A stretch of DNA of 64,000 nucleotides from Actinoplanes sp. KI2 (GCF_025630775.1 NZ_JAOSZE010000009.1:179437-243436), one strand, 5' to 3'. Positions 19,791 through 28,937 are shown, counted from the stretch's first letter. Notes: generated from the letters alone by a model not told the origin. A program made the numbers and translations.

Positions 19791-21344
19791 TCACTTGCCG
19801 GTCAGCTCGCGCTTGAGGATCTTGCCGGTCGCGGTCATCGGCAGCGCCTCGACGAACTCGACCAGGCGGGGGTACTTGTAGGCGGCCATGTTCTCCCGGC
19901 ACCACGCGACCAGCTCGTCCTCGGTGACCTCGCCGCTGCGGATGACGTACGCCTTGACCTCCTCGCCGAGGCTGTCGTGCGGCACGCCGACGACCGCCAC
20001 GAGGGAGACCGCGGGGTGCGTGAGCAGCACCTCCTCGATCTCGCGGGGGTACACGTTGAAGCCGCCCCGGATGACCATGTCCTTGGCCCGGTCGACGATG
20101 TAGTAGAAGCCGTCGCCGTCGCGGCGGGCCAGGTCGCCGGTGCGGAACCAGCCGTCGCGCATCACCTCGGCGGTCGCCTCGGGCCGGTTGTAGTAGCCCT
20201 TCATGATGTTGTGGCCGCGGATGGCGATCTCGCCGACCTCGTCGGTGCCCTCGATCGTCTTCCAGTCGGGGTCGATCAGCTTCACCTGCACGCCCCAGAT
20301 CGGCACGCCGATCGAGCCGGCCCGCGGCTCGCGTTCCGGGTCGCTGAAGGTCGCCACCGGCGAGGTCTCGGACAGGCCGTAGCCCTCCAGGATCTGGACC
20401 CCGAACCGCTCCTGGAACTGCTTGATGATCTCCACGGGCAGCGACGCGCCGCCGGAGACGGCCACCCGCAGGTTGCGGGCGATCTCCGCGACGTCGACGC
20501 TCTCGTCGAGGGCGCCGAGCAGACCCCAGTACATCGTCGGTACGCCGGCGAAGAAGGTGATCTTCTCCCGTTGCAGCAGCCTGACCGCCTCGTCGGCGGC
20601 GAACCGGGGTAGCAGCACCAGCGTGGAGGCGACCGCGATCCCGGCGTTCATCTGCAACGTCGAGCCGAACGAGTGGAACAGCGGCAGCGTGATCAGGTGC
20701 CGCTCGTGCCGGCCGGCCGCCGAGTCGAACAGCCGGTTGCAGGTGACCGCGTTGAGCACCAGGTTGGCGTGCGACAGCTCGGCGCCCTTCGGCTGCCCGG
20801 TCGTGCCGCTGGTGTAGAGGATGACGGCCGTGTCGGTCTCGCTGGTGCTCACCGCGTCGAAGGCGCCGGAACGCCCGGCGAGCTCCCGCCCGAGGGTCGG
20901 CGCGCCGGCGATCGGCGAGTCGGCCGCCGGGTCGGCGGTGATCAGGAAGAAGTGCTCGCACCCCGGGGTCTGCTCGAAGCCGGCGAAGCCCTCGGTGCCC
21001 ATCGGCAGGTCGGCGGTGCCCTCGAAGCAGAGGTACGCCGTGGCCTGCGAGTCGGCCAGGTGGTACGCGATCTCGCGACGCTTGAGCAGCACGTTCAGCG
21101 GCACCACCACCGCGCCGGCCTTGAGGATGCCGTAGTACGCGATCGGGAAGTACGGCAGGTTCGGGCAGGACAGGGCGACCCGGTCCCCCGGCCGCACGCC
21201 CCGGCTGACCAGCAGGTCGGCGACCTGACCGGCGGCCGTGTCGAGCGCGGCGTAGGAGAGCCTGGTGTCGCCGAGCACGACCGCGTCACGGGTCGGGTGC
21301 CGGCGGGCGCTGTCCTCCAGCAGGGTGGCGAGGTTCAGGGCCAT
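19791..21344 (-). CDS. long-chain-type acyl-CoA synthetase (AMP-forming)
   Basis: 517 residues. ATG at 21344 has GGAGG eight bases upstream and overlaps the preceding hydrolase stop (ATGA), so the longer open frame is not used. Motifs: ILYTSGTTGQPKGAEL, EGYGLSETSPV, GWFRTGDLARRDGDGFYYIV, GGFNVYPREIEE, and the catalytic Lys in MTATGKILKREL. It activates an unidentified carboxylate for the acyl-CoA dehydrogenase encoded next. This synthetase is not closely similar to the one at 3547, so the two operons probably handle different acids. Confidence 0.92.
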   Translation of the reverse strand: MALNLATLLEDSARRHPTRDAVVLGDTRLSYAALDTAAGQVADLLVSRGVRPGDRVALSCPNLPYFPIAYYGILKAGAVVVPLNVLLKRREIAYHLADSQATAYLCFEGTADLPMGTEGFAGFEQTPGCEHFFLITADPAADSPIAGAPTLGRELAGRSGAFDAVSTSETDTAVILYTSGTTGQPKGAELSHANLVLNAVTCNRLFDSAAGRHERHLITLPLFHSFGSTLQMNAGIAVASTLVLLPRFAADEAVRLLQREKITFFAGVPTMYWGLLGALDESVDVAEIARNLRVAVSGGASLPVEIIKQFQERFGVQILEGYGLSETSPVATFSDPEREPRAGSIGVPIWGVQVKLIDPDWKTIEGTDEVGEIAIRGHNIMKGYYNRPEATAEVMRDGWFRTGDLARRDGDGFYYIVDRAKDMVIRGGFNVYPREIEEVLLTHPAVSLVAVVGVPHDSLGEEVKAYVIRSGEVTEDELVAWCRENMAAYKYPRLVEFVEALPMTATGKILKRELTGK

Positions 21345-21928
21345 CAGGGTGCCTCCGGTGGATCGAGTTGCTTGATGAGGGTTGCGGCGCCGGGCCAGTA
21401 GCCGTACCCGGACGCGGGGTTGAGATGGCCCACCGCGCCGAGGTCGTGGTGCCTGCTGCCCCAATCGTCGGCGAGGGCCCGGACCTGTGCCGAATCGCCG
21501 AGCGAGTCGTTGGTGCTGGCGGCGACGATGCTGGGGAACGGCAGCGGCTGCCGTGGAATCGGAAGCCAGCCGAGATCGGCCAGAGTGGACAGGGACGGGT
21601 ACTCCGGGGGAAGTTCCGCCGCCAGCACCGGCGGCGTGACCAGCAGCGCGCCCTGGACGCGGGCGGCGTCGCCGGGCCGGCGGGCGGCCCAGTGCACGGT
21701 GATGATCACGCCGGCGCTGTGCGCGACGATCAGCACCGGTCCGCCGGCCGCCTCGATCGTGTCCTGGAGGGCCGCCACCCGCTCGTCGAGGCTGGGGTTC
21801 TGCCGTCCCAACGGCGGGACGGGCCGGACGTTCGGCAGGTCGGCGGCGAGATGGGTCTGCCAGTGATCGGGCACTTCTCCCCGGAGCCCGGGCACGGTGA
21901 CGATCACCGTGCCCGGGCGGGGGGTCAC
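21344..21928 (-). CDS. alpha/beta hydrolase, RBBP9/YdeN family
   Basis: 194 residues from GTG 21928, which overlaps the MFS transporter stop by 4 bases (GTGA). The protein opens TVIVTVPGLRGEVPDHWQTH and has the nucleophile elbow VAHSAGV plus a late GHLNPASGYG segment carrying the catalytic His. The family is small serine hydrolases (RBBP9/YdeN) with few known substrates. In the operon it could hydrolyse an ester or thioester produced from the imported compound. Confidence 0.83.
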   Translation of the reverse strand: MTPRPGTVIVTVPGLRGEVPDHWQTHLAADLPNVRPVPPLGRQNPSLDERVAALQDTIEAAGGPVLIVAHSAGVIITVHWAARRPGDAARVQGALLVTPPVLAAELPPEYPSLSTLADLGWLPIPRQPLPFPSIVAASTNDSLGDSAQVRALADDWGSRHHDLGAVGHLNPASGYGYWPGAATLIKQLDPPEAP

Positions 21929-23259
21929 TCGGCTCCTCCGGCGGCGGCGTCGGCCGCCGCGGCGGTCTCGAGCCGCTGAATGCTGGACGGGTAGGCACGC
22001 CGCCCGATCAGCAGGAGCACCACGGCGACGACGGCGACCAGCGGGACGTACTTCATCGCGGTGACCAGGCCGTACCGGTCGGCGAGGGCGCCGGTGACGA
22101 TCGGGCCGGCGGCCAGGCCGAGCACGTTGTTGAAGAAGGTCAGCGTGCCGAACGCGGTGGCCCGGATGGACTCGTGGGTGAGCCGGGCGACCATGGCACC
22201 GGTGGGTCCGGTCGTGCCGGCCGCGAAGAAGCAGCCGAGCGCGAGCAGCAGCTTCTGCCCACCGCCCGGGTGCATCGCGAAGGCGGCGCCGAGGAAGAGC
22301 ACCGTCAGGGCGGCGAAGACGATGGCGATGGTCCACTTGCTGATCGGCCGGTTCCGCCCGATCCGGTCGGTGATCATGCCGCAGACGACCATGCCGGCGC
22401 CCATGATGAGGATGAACAGCGCGGCCACCTTGGCGGCCTGGCCGGCCGGCAGATGGTAGGCCCGGTTGAAGTAGCTGGGCAGCCAGGCGAACAGCGAGCC
22501 GGCGATGAACAGCTGGAGGCCGCCGCCGAGGTACGCGAGCACCACCGCGGGGGTGGAGAACAGGGTCCGCAGCTTGGCGCGCTGCTGCCCGGCGGCGAGC
22601 ACCGGCCCGGTTTCCGCACCGTCTTCGATCTTGTGGGTGGCCAGTTTGCGCTCGCTGATCAGCGCCCAGTAGAGGCCGGCGAGCACGAGGCCGAAGATGC
22701 CCATGATGCCGAAGGCCCAGCGCCAGCCGAAGTGGGTCGCGAACACGCCGCCGAGCGCGACGCCCAGCACCGACCCGAACGAGCCGGCGGCCATGAACGC
22801 GCCGGTGAGCGAGGCCCGCCGCCGCGCGGAGAAGACCGCGAGGACGACCGCGAGACCGACGCTGCCGTACGCTGCCTCGCCGACCCCGATGAGCAGGCGG
22901 GCGCCGAGCAGCTGGCCGTAGTTGGCGGCCAGCGCGCAGCCGATCGTGGCGAGGCTCCACACCGCCGCCATCACGACGATGGCCCGGACCCGGCCCCAGC
23001 GGTCGCCGACCAGCGACAGCGGCACCGCCAGGATGCCGACGGTGAGGGCGACGACGCTGGTCAGGCTGCCCAGCTCGGTGTCGGTGAGGCCCCATTCCTG
23101 CTTCAGGAACGGAAAGACCGCCGACAGGACCTGCCGGGACATGTAGTCCGACAGCAGCAACCCGAAGGTGAGCGCGAAGACGACCCACGGAAAGACCCGG
23201 GAGATACGGGCTAACGGTGAAGCCGGCGACTCGGCGCCCGCGCTGACTTGTATGGCCAT
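21925..23259 (-). CDS. MFS transporter
   Basis: 444 residues with twelve hydrophobic segments. The MFS signature between segments 2 and 3 is visible (VPLSLVGDRWGRVRA), as is the early SDYMSRQVLSAVFPFLKQEW and a central cytoplasmic loop near residue 205-235. It resembles organic-acid/aromatic-acid type transporters and probably imports the operon's substrate. Located between the BKACE gene and the hydrolase; the BKACE stop is 108 bases upstream of its ATG, the widest gap inside the operon, so a secondary promoter is possible. Confidence 0.88.
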   Translation of the reverse strand: MAIQVSAGAESPASPLARISRVFPWVVFALTFGLLLSDYMSRQVLSAVFPFLKQEWGLTDTELGSLTSVVALTVGILAVPLSLVGDRWGRVRAIVVMAAVWSLATIGCALAANYGQLLGARLLIGVGEAAYGSVGLAVVLAVFSARRRASLTGAFMAAGSFGSVLGVALGGVFATHFGWRWAFGIMGIFGLVLAGLYWALISERKLATHKIEDGAETGPVLAAGQQRAKLRTLFSTPAVVLAYLGGGLQLFIAGSLFAWLPSYFNRAYHLPAGQAAKVAALFILIMGAGMVVCGMITDRIGRNRPISKWTIAIVFAALTVLFLGAAFAMHPGGGQKLLLALGCFFAAGTTGPTGAMVARLTHESIRATAFGTLTFFNNVLGLAAGPIVTGALADRYGLVTAMKYVPLVAVVAVVLLLIGRRAYPSSIQRLETAAAADAAAGGAE

Positions 23260-23367
23260 GATTGCTCCAAGAATGAGCCGGGGGTTAGGGGTATATCGAT
23301 TACCAGAGGGGTGCGGGCGTGGGGCGCGGCGAACCGCACCCCACGCGAACGGTCAGAGATTGAATGC

Positions 23368-24420
23368 TCAGGAGTGGAAGGTGAAGCCGACCTGGCCGGG
23401 CTTGCGGTTCGGCGCGTAGCCCAGCTTGGCGAGGGCCTCGTCGGCGCTGTTCCAGTACTCGCCGATCTTGTAGATGTCGCGGGCTTCCTTGCCGTCGGCG
23501 ACCTTGCGGCCGAGCTCGCCGGCGATGCGGACCAGCTGCTCGACCTGCTGGACGGACTTCATCTTCTCGCCCTTGGCGTACCAGAGGTTGTCCTCGTTGC
23601 CGCAGCGGGTGTGCAGACCCATCGCGACGGCCATGGTGTTGATCGGCAGCACCGCGCGCATGACCGATTCCATGGTCAGGCTCGCCCCGTCCGGCACCCG
23701 CCGGATGAAGTCCATCATGGTGTACGGGTTCGGGCCGTCGAAGCCGCCACCGATCGCGACCCAGCTGATGTTCAGCGGTCCGGTGTAGACGCCGCGGCGG
23801 ACCAGACGCTCGACGGTCTCCAGCTGCGCGCTGTGTGCCAGCTGGAAGTGCGGCTGGATGCCGGCCGCACGCAGCCGCTTGAGGTGCTCCTCGACCCAGG
23901 CCGGCTCGGCCGGGACGATCATGTTGCGGTACGCCTCGTACAGCGCGGGCCGCTCGATGGAGGTGCCGGCGATGTCGTCGGCGGTCATCAGGTCGACGAT
24001 GTTGAACTGGTTGGTGTTGATGGCGATGGTGACCTGGTCGGGCGCCGGGTCCAGGGTGGTCAGCAGGTGCCGGGCCTCGTCCTCCAGCCACTTGGCCGCT
24101 TCACCCTCGTTCTCCGGGGCGAAGGAGATCGAGCCGCCGATCTGCAGGATCATGTCCGGCACGGCCTCGCGCAGCCGGCCGAGCATCTCGTTGAACATCG
24201 ACAGCCGCTTCGAGCCCTTGCCGTTCAGCTCGCGGACGTGGATGTGCAGCACGGTGGCGCCGGCGTTGTAGCAGTCGACCGCGGTCTGGATCTGCTCGTC
24301 CATGGTGACCGGGATGTCTTCGGGGAAGTCGCCAGGCTCCCATTCCGGCGCGTACGGAGCGGCGGTGATGACCAGCTTCTCCTGGGTCTCGGGCCACAGC
24401 GAGTCGTCGTGGAAGTACAT
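23368..24420 (-). CDS. beta-keto acid cleavage enzyme (BKACE, DUF849 family)
   Basis: 350 residues. The metal-binding motif ATVLHIHVRE and the C-terminal LHTRCGNEDN and HFQLAHS segments mark the BKACE/3-keto-5-aminohexanoate cleavage family: zinc enzymes that condense a beta-keto acid with acetyl-CoA to give acetoacetate and a new acyl-CoA. It is longer than the roughly 275-310 residues of many members, with an extended N-terminus (FHDDSLWPETQEKLVIT). Family members act on lysine-fermentation, carnitine-derived and other keto acids; the substrate class is set by pocket residues that I cannot assign by eye. Neighbours (TauD dioxygenase, acyl-CoA synthetase, MFS) suggest catabolism of an imported acid. 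Confidence 0.85.
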   Translation of the reverse strand: MYFHDDSLWPETQEKLVITAAPYAPEWEPGDFPEDIPVTMDEQIQTAVDCYNAGATVLHIHVRELNGKGSKRLSMFNEMLGRLREAVPDMILQIGGSISFAPENEGEAAKWLEDEARHLLTTLDPAPDQVTIAINTNQFNIVDLMTADDIAGTSIERPALYEAYRNMIVPAEPAWVEEHLKRLRAAGIQPHFQLAHSAQLETVERLVRRGVYTGPLNISWVAIGGGFDGPNPYTMMDFIRRVPDGASLTMESVMRAVLPINTMAVAMGLHTRCGNEDNLWYAKGEKMKSVQQVEQLVRIAGELGRKVADGKEARDIYKIGEYWNSADEALAKLGYAPNRKPGQVGFTFHS

Positions 24421-24451
24421 GGGGGTTACTCCTGTCCGGGGTGGGAGGGGA

Positions 24452-25354
24452 TCAGAACGTCTTGTCGCCGATGACCCCGGCGCGCTCCATCTTGCGCACG
24501 GCGGGCCAGTAGTCCTGCACTGCGTAGTGCTGGGTGCTGCGGTTGTCCCAGATCGCGAAGCTGTTCGGCGTCCACCGCCAGCGCACCTGGTACTCCGGCA
24601 CGGCGGCCTGGCGGATCAGGTAGTTGAGCAGCTCGCTCGCGCCCGGCGTGTAGTCGAAGCCGAACCGGACCCGCTCCGGCGTGTGGTAGTTGGTGAAGTG
24701 CGTGGCGAACGCGTTGACGAACAGCACCTTCTCGCCGGTCTCCGGGTGCGTGCGCACCACCGGGTGCTCCGCGTCCGGGAACCGCTCGTGCAGCGCGAGC
24801 CGCTGTTCGATCGGCATGTTCGCGCCGAAGCTCGCCTCGATGCTGTGCCGCGCCCGCAGGCCCTCGATCCGGGCCTTCATCTGTTCGGGCAGCCGCCGGT
24901 ACGCCTCGGCCATGTTCACCCAGATCGTGTCGCCGCCGACCGCGGGACCCTCGACCATCCGCAGCACGCAGCCCAGCGGCGGGGCCTCCCGCCAGGTCGC
25001 GTCGCAGTGGTACGCGTTCTCGTAGTGCTCCGCCGGGCTGTCCAGGTCCTTGTAGATGCGCACCAGGCCGGGGTGGTCGGGGTCGCTGCCGGCCACCGGG
25101 TGGTCTTCGAGGGGCCCGAACCGCTCCGCGAGGGCCACGTGCTCGGCCCGGCTGATCGGCTGGTCCCGGACGAACAGCACCTTGTACCGCAGCAGCAGCG
25201 ACCGCAGCTCGCCGAACAGCTCGTCGCTGCGCGAGACCTCGGCCAGGTCGATGCCGCGCAGCTCGGCGCCGATGTGCACCGTCATCGGGTGCACCTCGAA
25301 CGGGCTCTCGGGCGTCGCCACCGGCTCGACGGCTGCGGCGATGGTGTCCTGCAT
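24452..25354 (-). CDS. TauD/TfdA-family Fe(II)/2-oxoglutarate dioxygenase
   Basis: 300 residues. The iron facial triad is visible: His-x-Asp in ENAYHCDATWREAPP and the distal His in WDNRSTQHYAV, with the 2-oxoglutarate Arg in VRKMERAGVIG. The Thr/Trp segment GGDTIWVNM is also typical. It hydroxylates its substrate with O2 and 2-oxoglutarate, yielding succinate and CO2; taurine, alkylsulfonate, phenoxyacetate and betaine-type substrates are known in the family. It is encoded between the quinone oxidoreductase and the BKACE gene, so hydroxylation may precede oxidation to a beta-keto acid. Exact substrate unknown. Confidence 0.87.
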   Translation of the reverse strand: MQDTIAAAVEPVATPESPFEVHPMTVHIGAELRGIDLAEVSRSDELFGELRSLLLRYKVLFVRDQPISRAEHVALAERFGPLEDHPVAGSDPDHPGLVRIYKDLDSPAEHYENAYHCDATWREAPPLGCVLRMVEGPAVGGDTIWVNMAEAYRRLPEQMKARIEGLRARHSIEASFGANMPIEQRLALHERFPDAEHPVVRTHPETGEKVLFVNAFATHFTNYHTPERVRFGFDYTPGASELLNYLIRQAAVPEYQVRWRWTPNSFAIWDNRSTQHYAVQDYWPAVRKMERAGVIGDKTF

Positions 25355-25380
25355 GGTTGCCTCCCAGGGGAATTCGGAAG

Positions 25381-25416
25381 TCAGTCGAGGGTGAAGAGCG
25401 TCAGTCGAGGGTGAAG
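25381..25416. repeat. 20-bp tandem duplication at the 3' end of the quinone oxidoreductase gene
   Basis: TCAGTCGAGGGTGAAG occurs twice, at 25381-25396 and 25401-25416, a 20-base period. The second copy holds the stop codon and last codons of the oxidoreductase (read on the minus strand); the first is a non-coding duplicate just beyond the stop, again containing an in-frame-looking end. This looks like a recent slippage event. Confidence 0.85.
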
Positions 25417-26378
25417 ACGGAGGAGCCGATGCTGCGGCCGGACTCCAGGTCCTGGTGGGCGGCGACCGCGTCGGCCAGCGCGTACCGCTGGTTGATCTGG
25501 ATCTTGATCCGCCCGGCCGCGACGTGGTCGAACAGCTCGCCGGCGAGCTCGGCCCGCTCGGCGGGGTCGGCGATGTAGTCGGCCAGCGCCGGGCGGGTGA
25601 CGAACACCGAGCCGTGGATCGCCAGCTGCATCGCGTCGATCGGCGGGATCGGGCCGGACGAGGTGCCGAAGCAGACCAGCAGCCCGCGGCGCCGCACCGA
25701 CTTGAGCGACTGGTGGAAGGTCGTGGCGCCGATGCTGTCGTAGACCACTGGCACCCCGGCCCCGCCGGTCAGCTCCCGGACCCGGGCCGGCACGTCCTGC
25801 TGCTTGTAGAGGATGGTGTGCGCGCAGCCGTGCGCCCGGGCCACCGCCGCCTTCTCCTCGGTGGAGACCGTGCCGATCACGTTGATGCCGAGCAGGCTCG
25901 CCCACTGGGTGAAGATGAGCCCGACCCCGCCGGCCGCGGCGTGCAGCAGCACGGTGTCGCCGGCGTTCAGCGTGGCGATCCGGCGCAGCAGGTAGGCGCT
26001 GGTCAGGCCGCGCATGGTCATGGCGGCGGCGGTCTCGAAGTCGATGGCGTCCGGCAGCTTGATCAGCGAGGCCGCGGGCATCACCCGTTCGGTGCTGTAG
26101 GCGCCGAGCGGGCTGCCGGTGTAGGTCACCCGGTCGCCCGGGGCGAACCCGGTGACGCCGGGTCCGACCGCCTCGACCACGCCGGCCGCCTCGACGCCCA
26201 TCCCGGCCGGCAGGGCCGCGGGGTACAGGCCGCTGCGGAAGTAGGTGTCGGCGAAGTTGAGTCCGACCGCGTGGTGCCGCACCCGGACCTCGCCCGTCCC
26301 CGGGTCGCCGACCTCGACCGGCTCCCAGGTCATGACCTCCGGGCCGCCGGTACGGTAAAAGCGGATGGCCTTCGCCAC
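25401..26378 (-). CDS. zinc-independent quinone oxidoreductase (MDR superfamily)
   Basis: 325 residues from GTG 26378 (then AKAIRFYRTGGPEVMTW), with GAGGGGG seven bases upstream; a longer open frame to 26471 has no site. It has the QOR features RHHAVGLNFADTYFRSGLY, GMGVEAAGVVEAVG and the NADPH-binding AAAGGVGLIFTQWA, and lacks the structural-zinc cysteines of alcohol dehydrogenases. It reduces quinones or enones with NADPH; within this operon it could act on an alpha,beta-unsaturated or keto intermediate. It is the first gene of the eight-gene minus-strand operon, divergent from the GGDEF-EAL gene. Confidence 0.9.
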   Translation of the reverse strand: MAKAIRFYRTGGPEVMTWEPVEVGDPGTGEVRVRHHAVGLNFADTYFRSGLYPAALPAGMGVEAAGVVEAVGPGVTGFAPGDRVTYTGSPLGAYSTERVMPAASLIKLPDAIDFETAAAMTMRGLTSAYLLRRIATLNAGDTVLLHAAAGGVGLIFTQWASLLGINVIGTVSTEEKAAVARAHGCAHTILYKQQDVPARVRELTGGAGVPVVYDSIGATTFHQSLKSVRRRGLLVCFGTSSGPIPPIDAMQLAIHGSVFVTRPALADYIADPAERAELAGELFDHVAAGRIKIQINQRYALADAVAAHQDLESGRSIGSSVFTLD

Positions 26379-26694
26379 GAACTGCCCCCTCACGAAGCGG
26401 CGGGAGTACCCGCCGTTGCTCTTTGCTCGGCTGGCCCTATCGACCGCCAGGGCCTGTGATGGGGGCAACAATAGGCGTGATAAGGGCCATATCCTTTACC
26501 TACCGGGACAAATTTCTTATCTTTCCGGGACAGTGCGGAGAGATTTAGGGCACAACGTCCGGTACGCCCCTTCCGGGCGGACGACCGCTGACCCGGCTGT
26601 GCCGGCCGGATCGTGCGCCCGGACGTGGCGCCGGCGACCCCTTTCGGCCGGCGCAAAGCCTGAATTCGGCGGCCGTACGACCGATAGCACCCAC
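26379..26694. promoter_or_regulatory. 316-bp divergent intergenic region with direct and inverted repeats
   Basis: This is one of the more AT-rich stretches of the window. It contains an 8-base direct repeat CCGGGACA at 26503-26510 and 26525-26532, start-to-start distance 22 bases (about two helical turns), and an inverted repeat TAAGG/CCTTTA around 26481-26498. These lie about 110-150 bases before the oxidoreductase GTG and about 165-210 before the GGDEF-EAL start, and are good operator candidates for the catabolic operon. No regulator gene is adjacent. I see no coding region in the gap. Confidence 0.5.
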
Positions 26695-28923
26695 GTGAAG
26701 TGGGAGCGGTCGTGGTGGTGGCTGGTGCTGGCGGCGGGGGTCGCCGTCATCGGCGGCTACTTCCTTCTCCCCGGCGGCGGCCTGGCGCAGGCCGTGACCT
26801 ACAACGTGGTCGGATTCGGCTGCGGGGCGCTGATCCTCGTGGGCGTGCGGCTGCACCGGCCGGCTCGGCCGGCGGTGTGGTACTGCTTCGCGGCCGGCCA
26901 ACTCATGTCGGCCGCCGGCGACCTGATCTGGGACATCTACGTGTACGTGCTCCACCAGGAGCCGTTTCCCTCGATCGCGGATGTGTTCTACCTCGGCTGC
27001 TATCCGCTGCTGGCGGCCGGCTTCCTCCTGATGGCACGCGAGCTGCGGGACCGCGACCCGCGTGCGGTGCTCGACGCGGCCATCGTGGCGACCGGCTTCA
27101 GCCTGGTGTTCTGGGTCTTCGTGCTGCATCCCGCGGCCGCGGCCCAGGCGGACACGACGCTCGAACGCATCATCAACACCGCCTATCCGGCCACCGACGC
27201 CATGCTGCTGGCCATCCTGACCGGCCTGTTCATCGCCGCCGGCACCCGCAACGCCAGCACCCGGATGCTCGGCGTGGCCGCCCTGGCGCTCCTGGTCGCC
27301 GACATCGGCTACTCCGTGCTGACCGACTACCTGACCTACACCGAAGGCAACCCGCTGGACGCGGTGTGGATGCTGTCGTACGTCCTGTGGGCCTGCGCGG
27401 CGCTGCACCCGTCGATGGCGAAGAGCGGCAAGGCCACCTCGCGCGTCCACCGGACCGGGCTCGGCGGCGGACGTCAGGTGCTGCTCACCGCGAGCTCCCT
27501 GCTGGCGCCGGCCATCCTGTTCGCGCCCGGCGTCGCCACCCGCCGCGGGGACTGGATGGTCGTGGCCGCCGGCGCGGTGGTGCTGTTCCTGCTCGTGTCC
27601 TACCGGATGTCCGGTTTCGTGAAACAGGTGCAGAAGCAGGCCGACCGGCTGGCGGACCTCTCCCTGCGCGACGAGCTGACCGGCATGGGCAACCGCCGGC
27701 AGTTCCAGGCGGCGCTGGTCCCCGCTCTCGCCGACGGCCGCTCGTGTGTCGCCCTGCTCGACCTGACCGGCTTCAAGAAGGTCAACGACCAGTTCGGTCA
27801 CCACGTCGGCGACCAGCTCCTGGTCGAGGTCGCCGCGAGGTTGACGGCGGCGGCCGGCGCGACGGCCACCGTGGCCCGGCTGGGTGGGGACGAGTTCGCC
27901 TTCCTGATACCGGGCGGGACCCCGGAGGTCGCCCTCGGCGTCGCCGAGCGCGTCGTCCAGCTGCTCGCCCAGCCGATCCAGGTGGCCGGTCAGGACCTGG
28001 TGATCGGGGCGAACATCGGCCTGGTGGACACCGAGCGGCTCACCGACCCGCTCGAGGTGCTGCGCCGGGCCGATGTCGCGATGTACGCGGCCAAGGGACT
28101 CGGCGAGCCGCACACCTGGTATCTCCCCGAGCTCGACCGGCGCGCCGGCGAGGAGGCGCGGATCAGCGCGGACCTGCGCACCGCACTCGAGGCCGGCCAG
28201 CTGCACCTGGTCTATCAGCCGATCGTCGAGCTGCCGACGGGCCGCACGGTCGGGGTCGAGGCGCTCGTGCGCTGGCGTCACCCCGAGCGCGGCATGGTTT
28301 CGCCCGCCGAGTTCATCCCGGTCGCCGAGAGCAACGGCACGATCGTCGAGATGGGCGCCTGGATCCTGCGCGAGGCGTGCCACCAGACGGCGCGCTGGCG
28401 CGCCGAGCACGGTGCGGCCGCGCCGCAGCGGGTGAGCGTCAACGTCTCCGCCCGGCAACTGACCCGTCCCGGCCTGGTGGAGACGGTGGCGTCGGCGCTG
28501 GCCGACAGCGGACTGCCTGCCTCGTGCCTCACGGTCGAGGTGACCGAGACCGCCGTCTTCGAAAGCGAACGCGCGCTCGAGATGCTGCACCGGCTGCACG
28601 AGATGGGTGTGCGGATCGCCCTGGACGACTTCGGCACCGGACACTCGTCGCTCACGCTGCTGCAGACGGTGCCGGCGCACGCCCTCAAGGTCGACAAGTC
28701 CTTCGTCGACGAGGTCACCTCCGGCGGCCGCCGGGCGGTCATCGCGGCCACGCTCATCCAGGTCGCCGAGGCGCTCGACATGAACGCCGTCGCGGAGGGC
28801 GTCGAGACCGCCGAGCAGGCGGCCGAGCTGTACCGGCTCGGCTACCGGCTGGCGCAGGGCTACCACTTCGGACGCCCCACGGAGCAGCCGTTCGCACTCG
28901 GTCAGGCGCAGGCCGCCGCGTAG
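26695..28923 (+). CDS. membrane-bound GGDEF-EAL c-di-GMP protein
   Basis: 742 residues from GTG 26695 (then KWERSWWWLVLAAGVAV); the upstream open frame is AT-rich, non-protein-like and holds the promoter region. About nine to ten membrane segments occupy residues 5-305, then a diguanylate cyclase domain with intact RLGGDEF (GGDEF at 397-401) and a phosphodiesterase domain with intact EAL (522-524), the DDFGTGHSS metal loop and KVDKSFV. Both domains look catalytically competent, so it could make and break c-di-GMP in response to a membrane-sensed signal. The N-terminal domain is unassigned. No clear ribosome-binding site precedes the GTG. Confidence 0.88.
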   Translation: MKWERSWWWLVLAAGVAVIGGYFLLPGGGLAQAVTYNVVGFGCGALILVGVRLHRPARPAVWYCFAAGQLMSAAGDLIWDIYVYVLHQEPFPSIADVFYLGCYPLLAAGFLLMARELRDRDPRAVLDAAIVATGFSLVFWVFVLHPAAAAQADTTLERIINTAYPATDAMLLAILTGLFIAAGTRNASTRMLGVAALALLVADIGYSVLTDYLTYTEGNPLDAVWMLSYVLWACAALHPSMAKSGKATSRVHRTGLGGGRQVLLTASSLLAPAILFAPGVATRRGDWMVVAAGAVVLFLLVSYRMSGFVKQVQKQADRLADLSLRDELTGMGNRRQFQAALVPALADGRSCVALLDLTGFKKVNDQFGHHVGDQLLVEVAARLTAAAGATATVARLGGDEFAFLIPGGTPEVALGVAERVVQLLAQPIQVAGQDLVIGANIGLVDTERLTDPLEVLRRADVAMYAAKGLGEPHTWYLPELDRRAGEEARISADLRTALEAGQLHLVYQPIVELPTGRTVGVEALVRWRHPERGMVSPAEFIPVAESNGTIVEMGAWILREACHQTARWRAEHGAAAPQRVSVNVSARQLTRPGLVETVASALADSGLPASCLTVEVTETAVFESERALEMLHRLHEMGVRIALDDFGTGHSSLTLLQTVPAHALKVDKSFVDEVTSGGRRAVIAATLIQVAEALDMNAVAEGVETAEQAAELYRLGYRLAQGYHFGRPTEQPFALGQAQAAA

Positions 28924-28937
28924 CCGTCGGCCGCACG

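Noticed and set aside
21345..21998. N-terminal extension of the acyl-CoA synthetase to 21998
   Set aside because: Runs through the hydrolase gene in another frame; ATG 21344 with GGAGG is the proper start.
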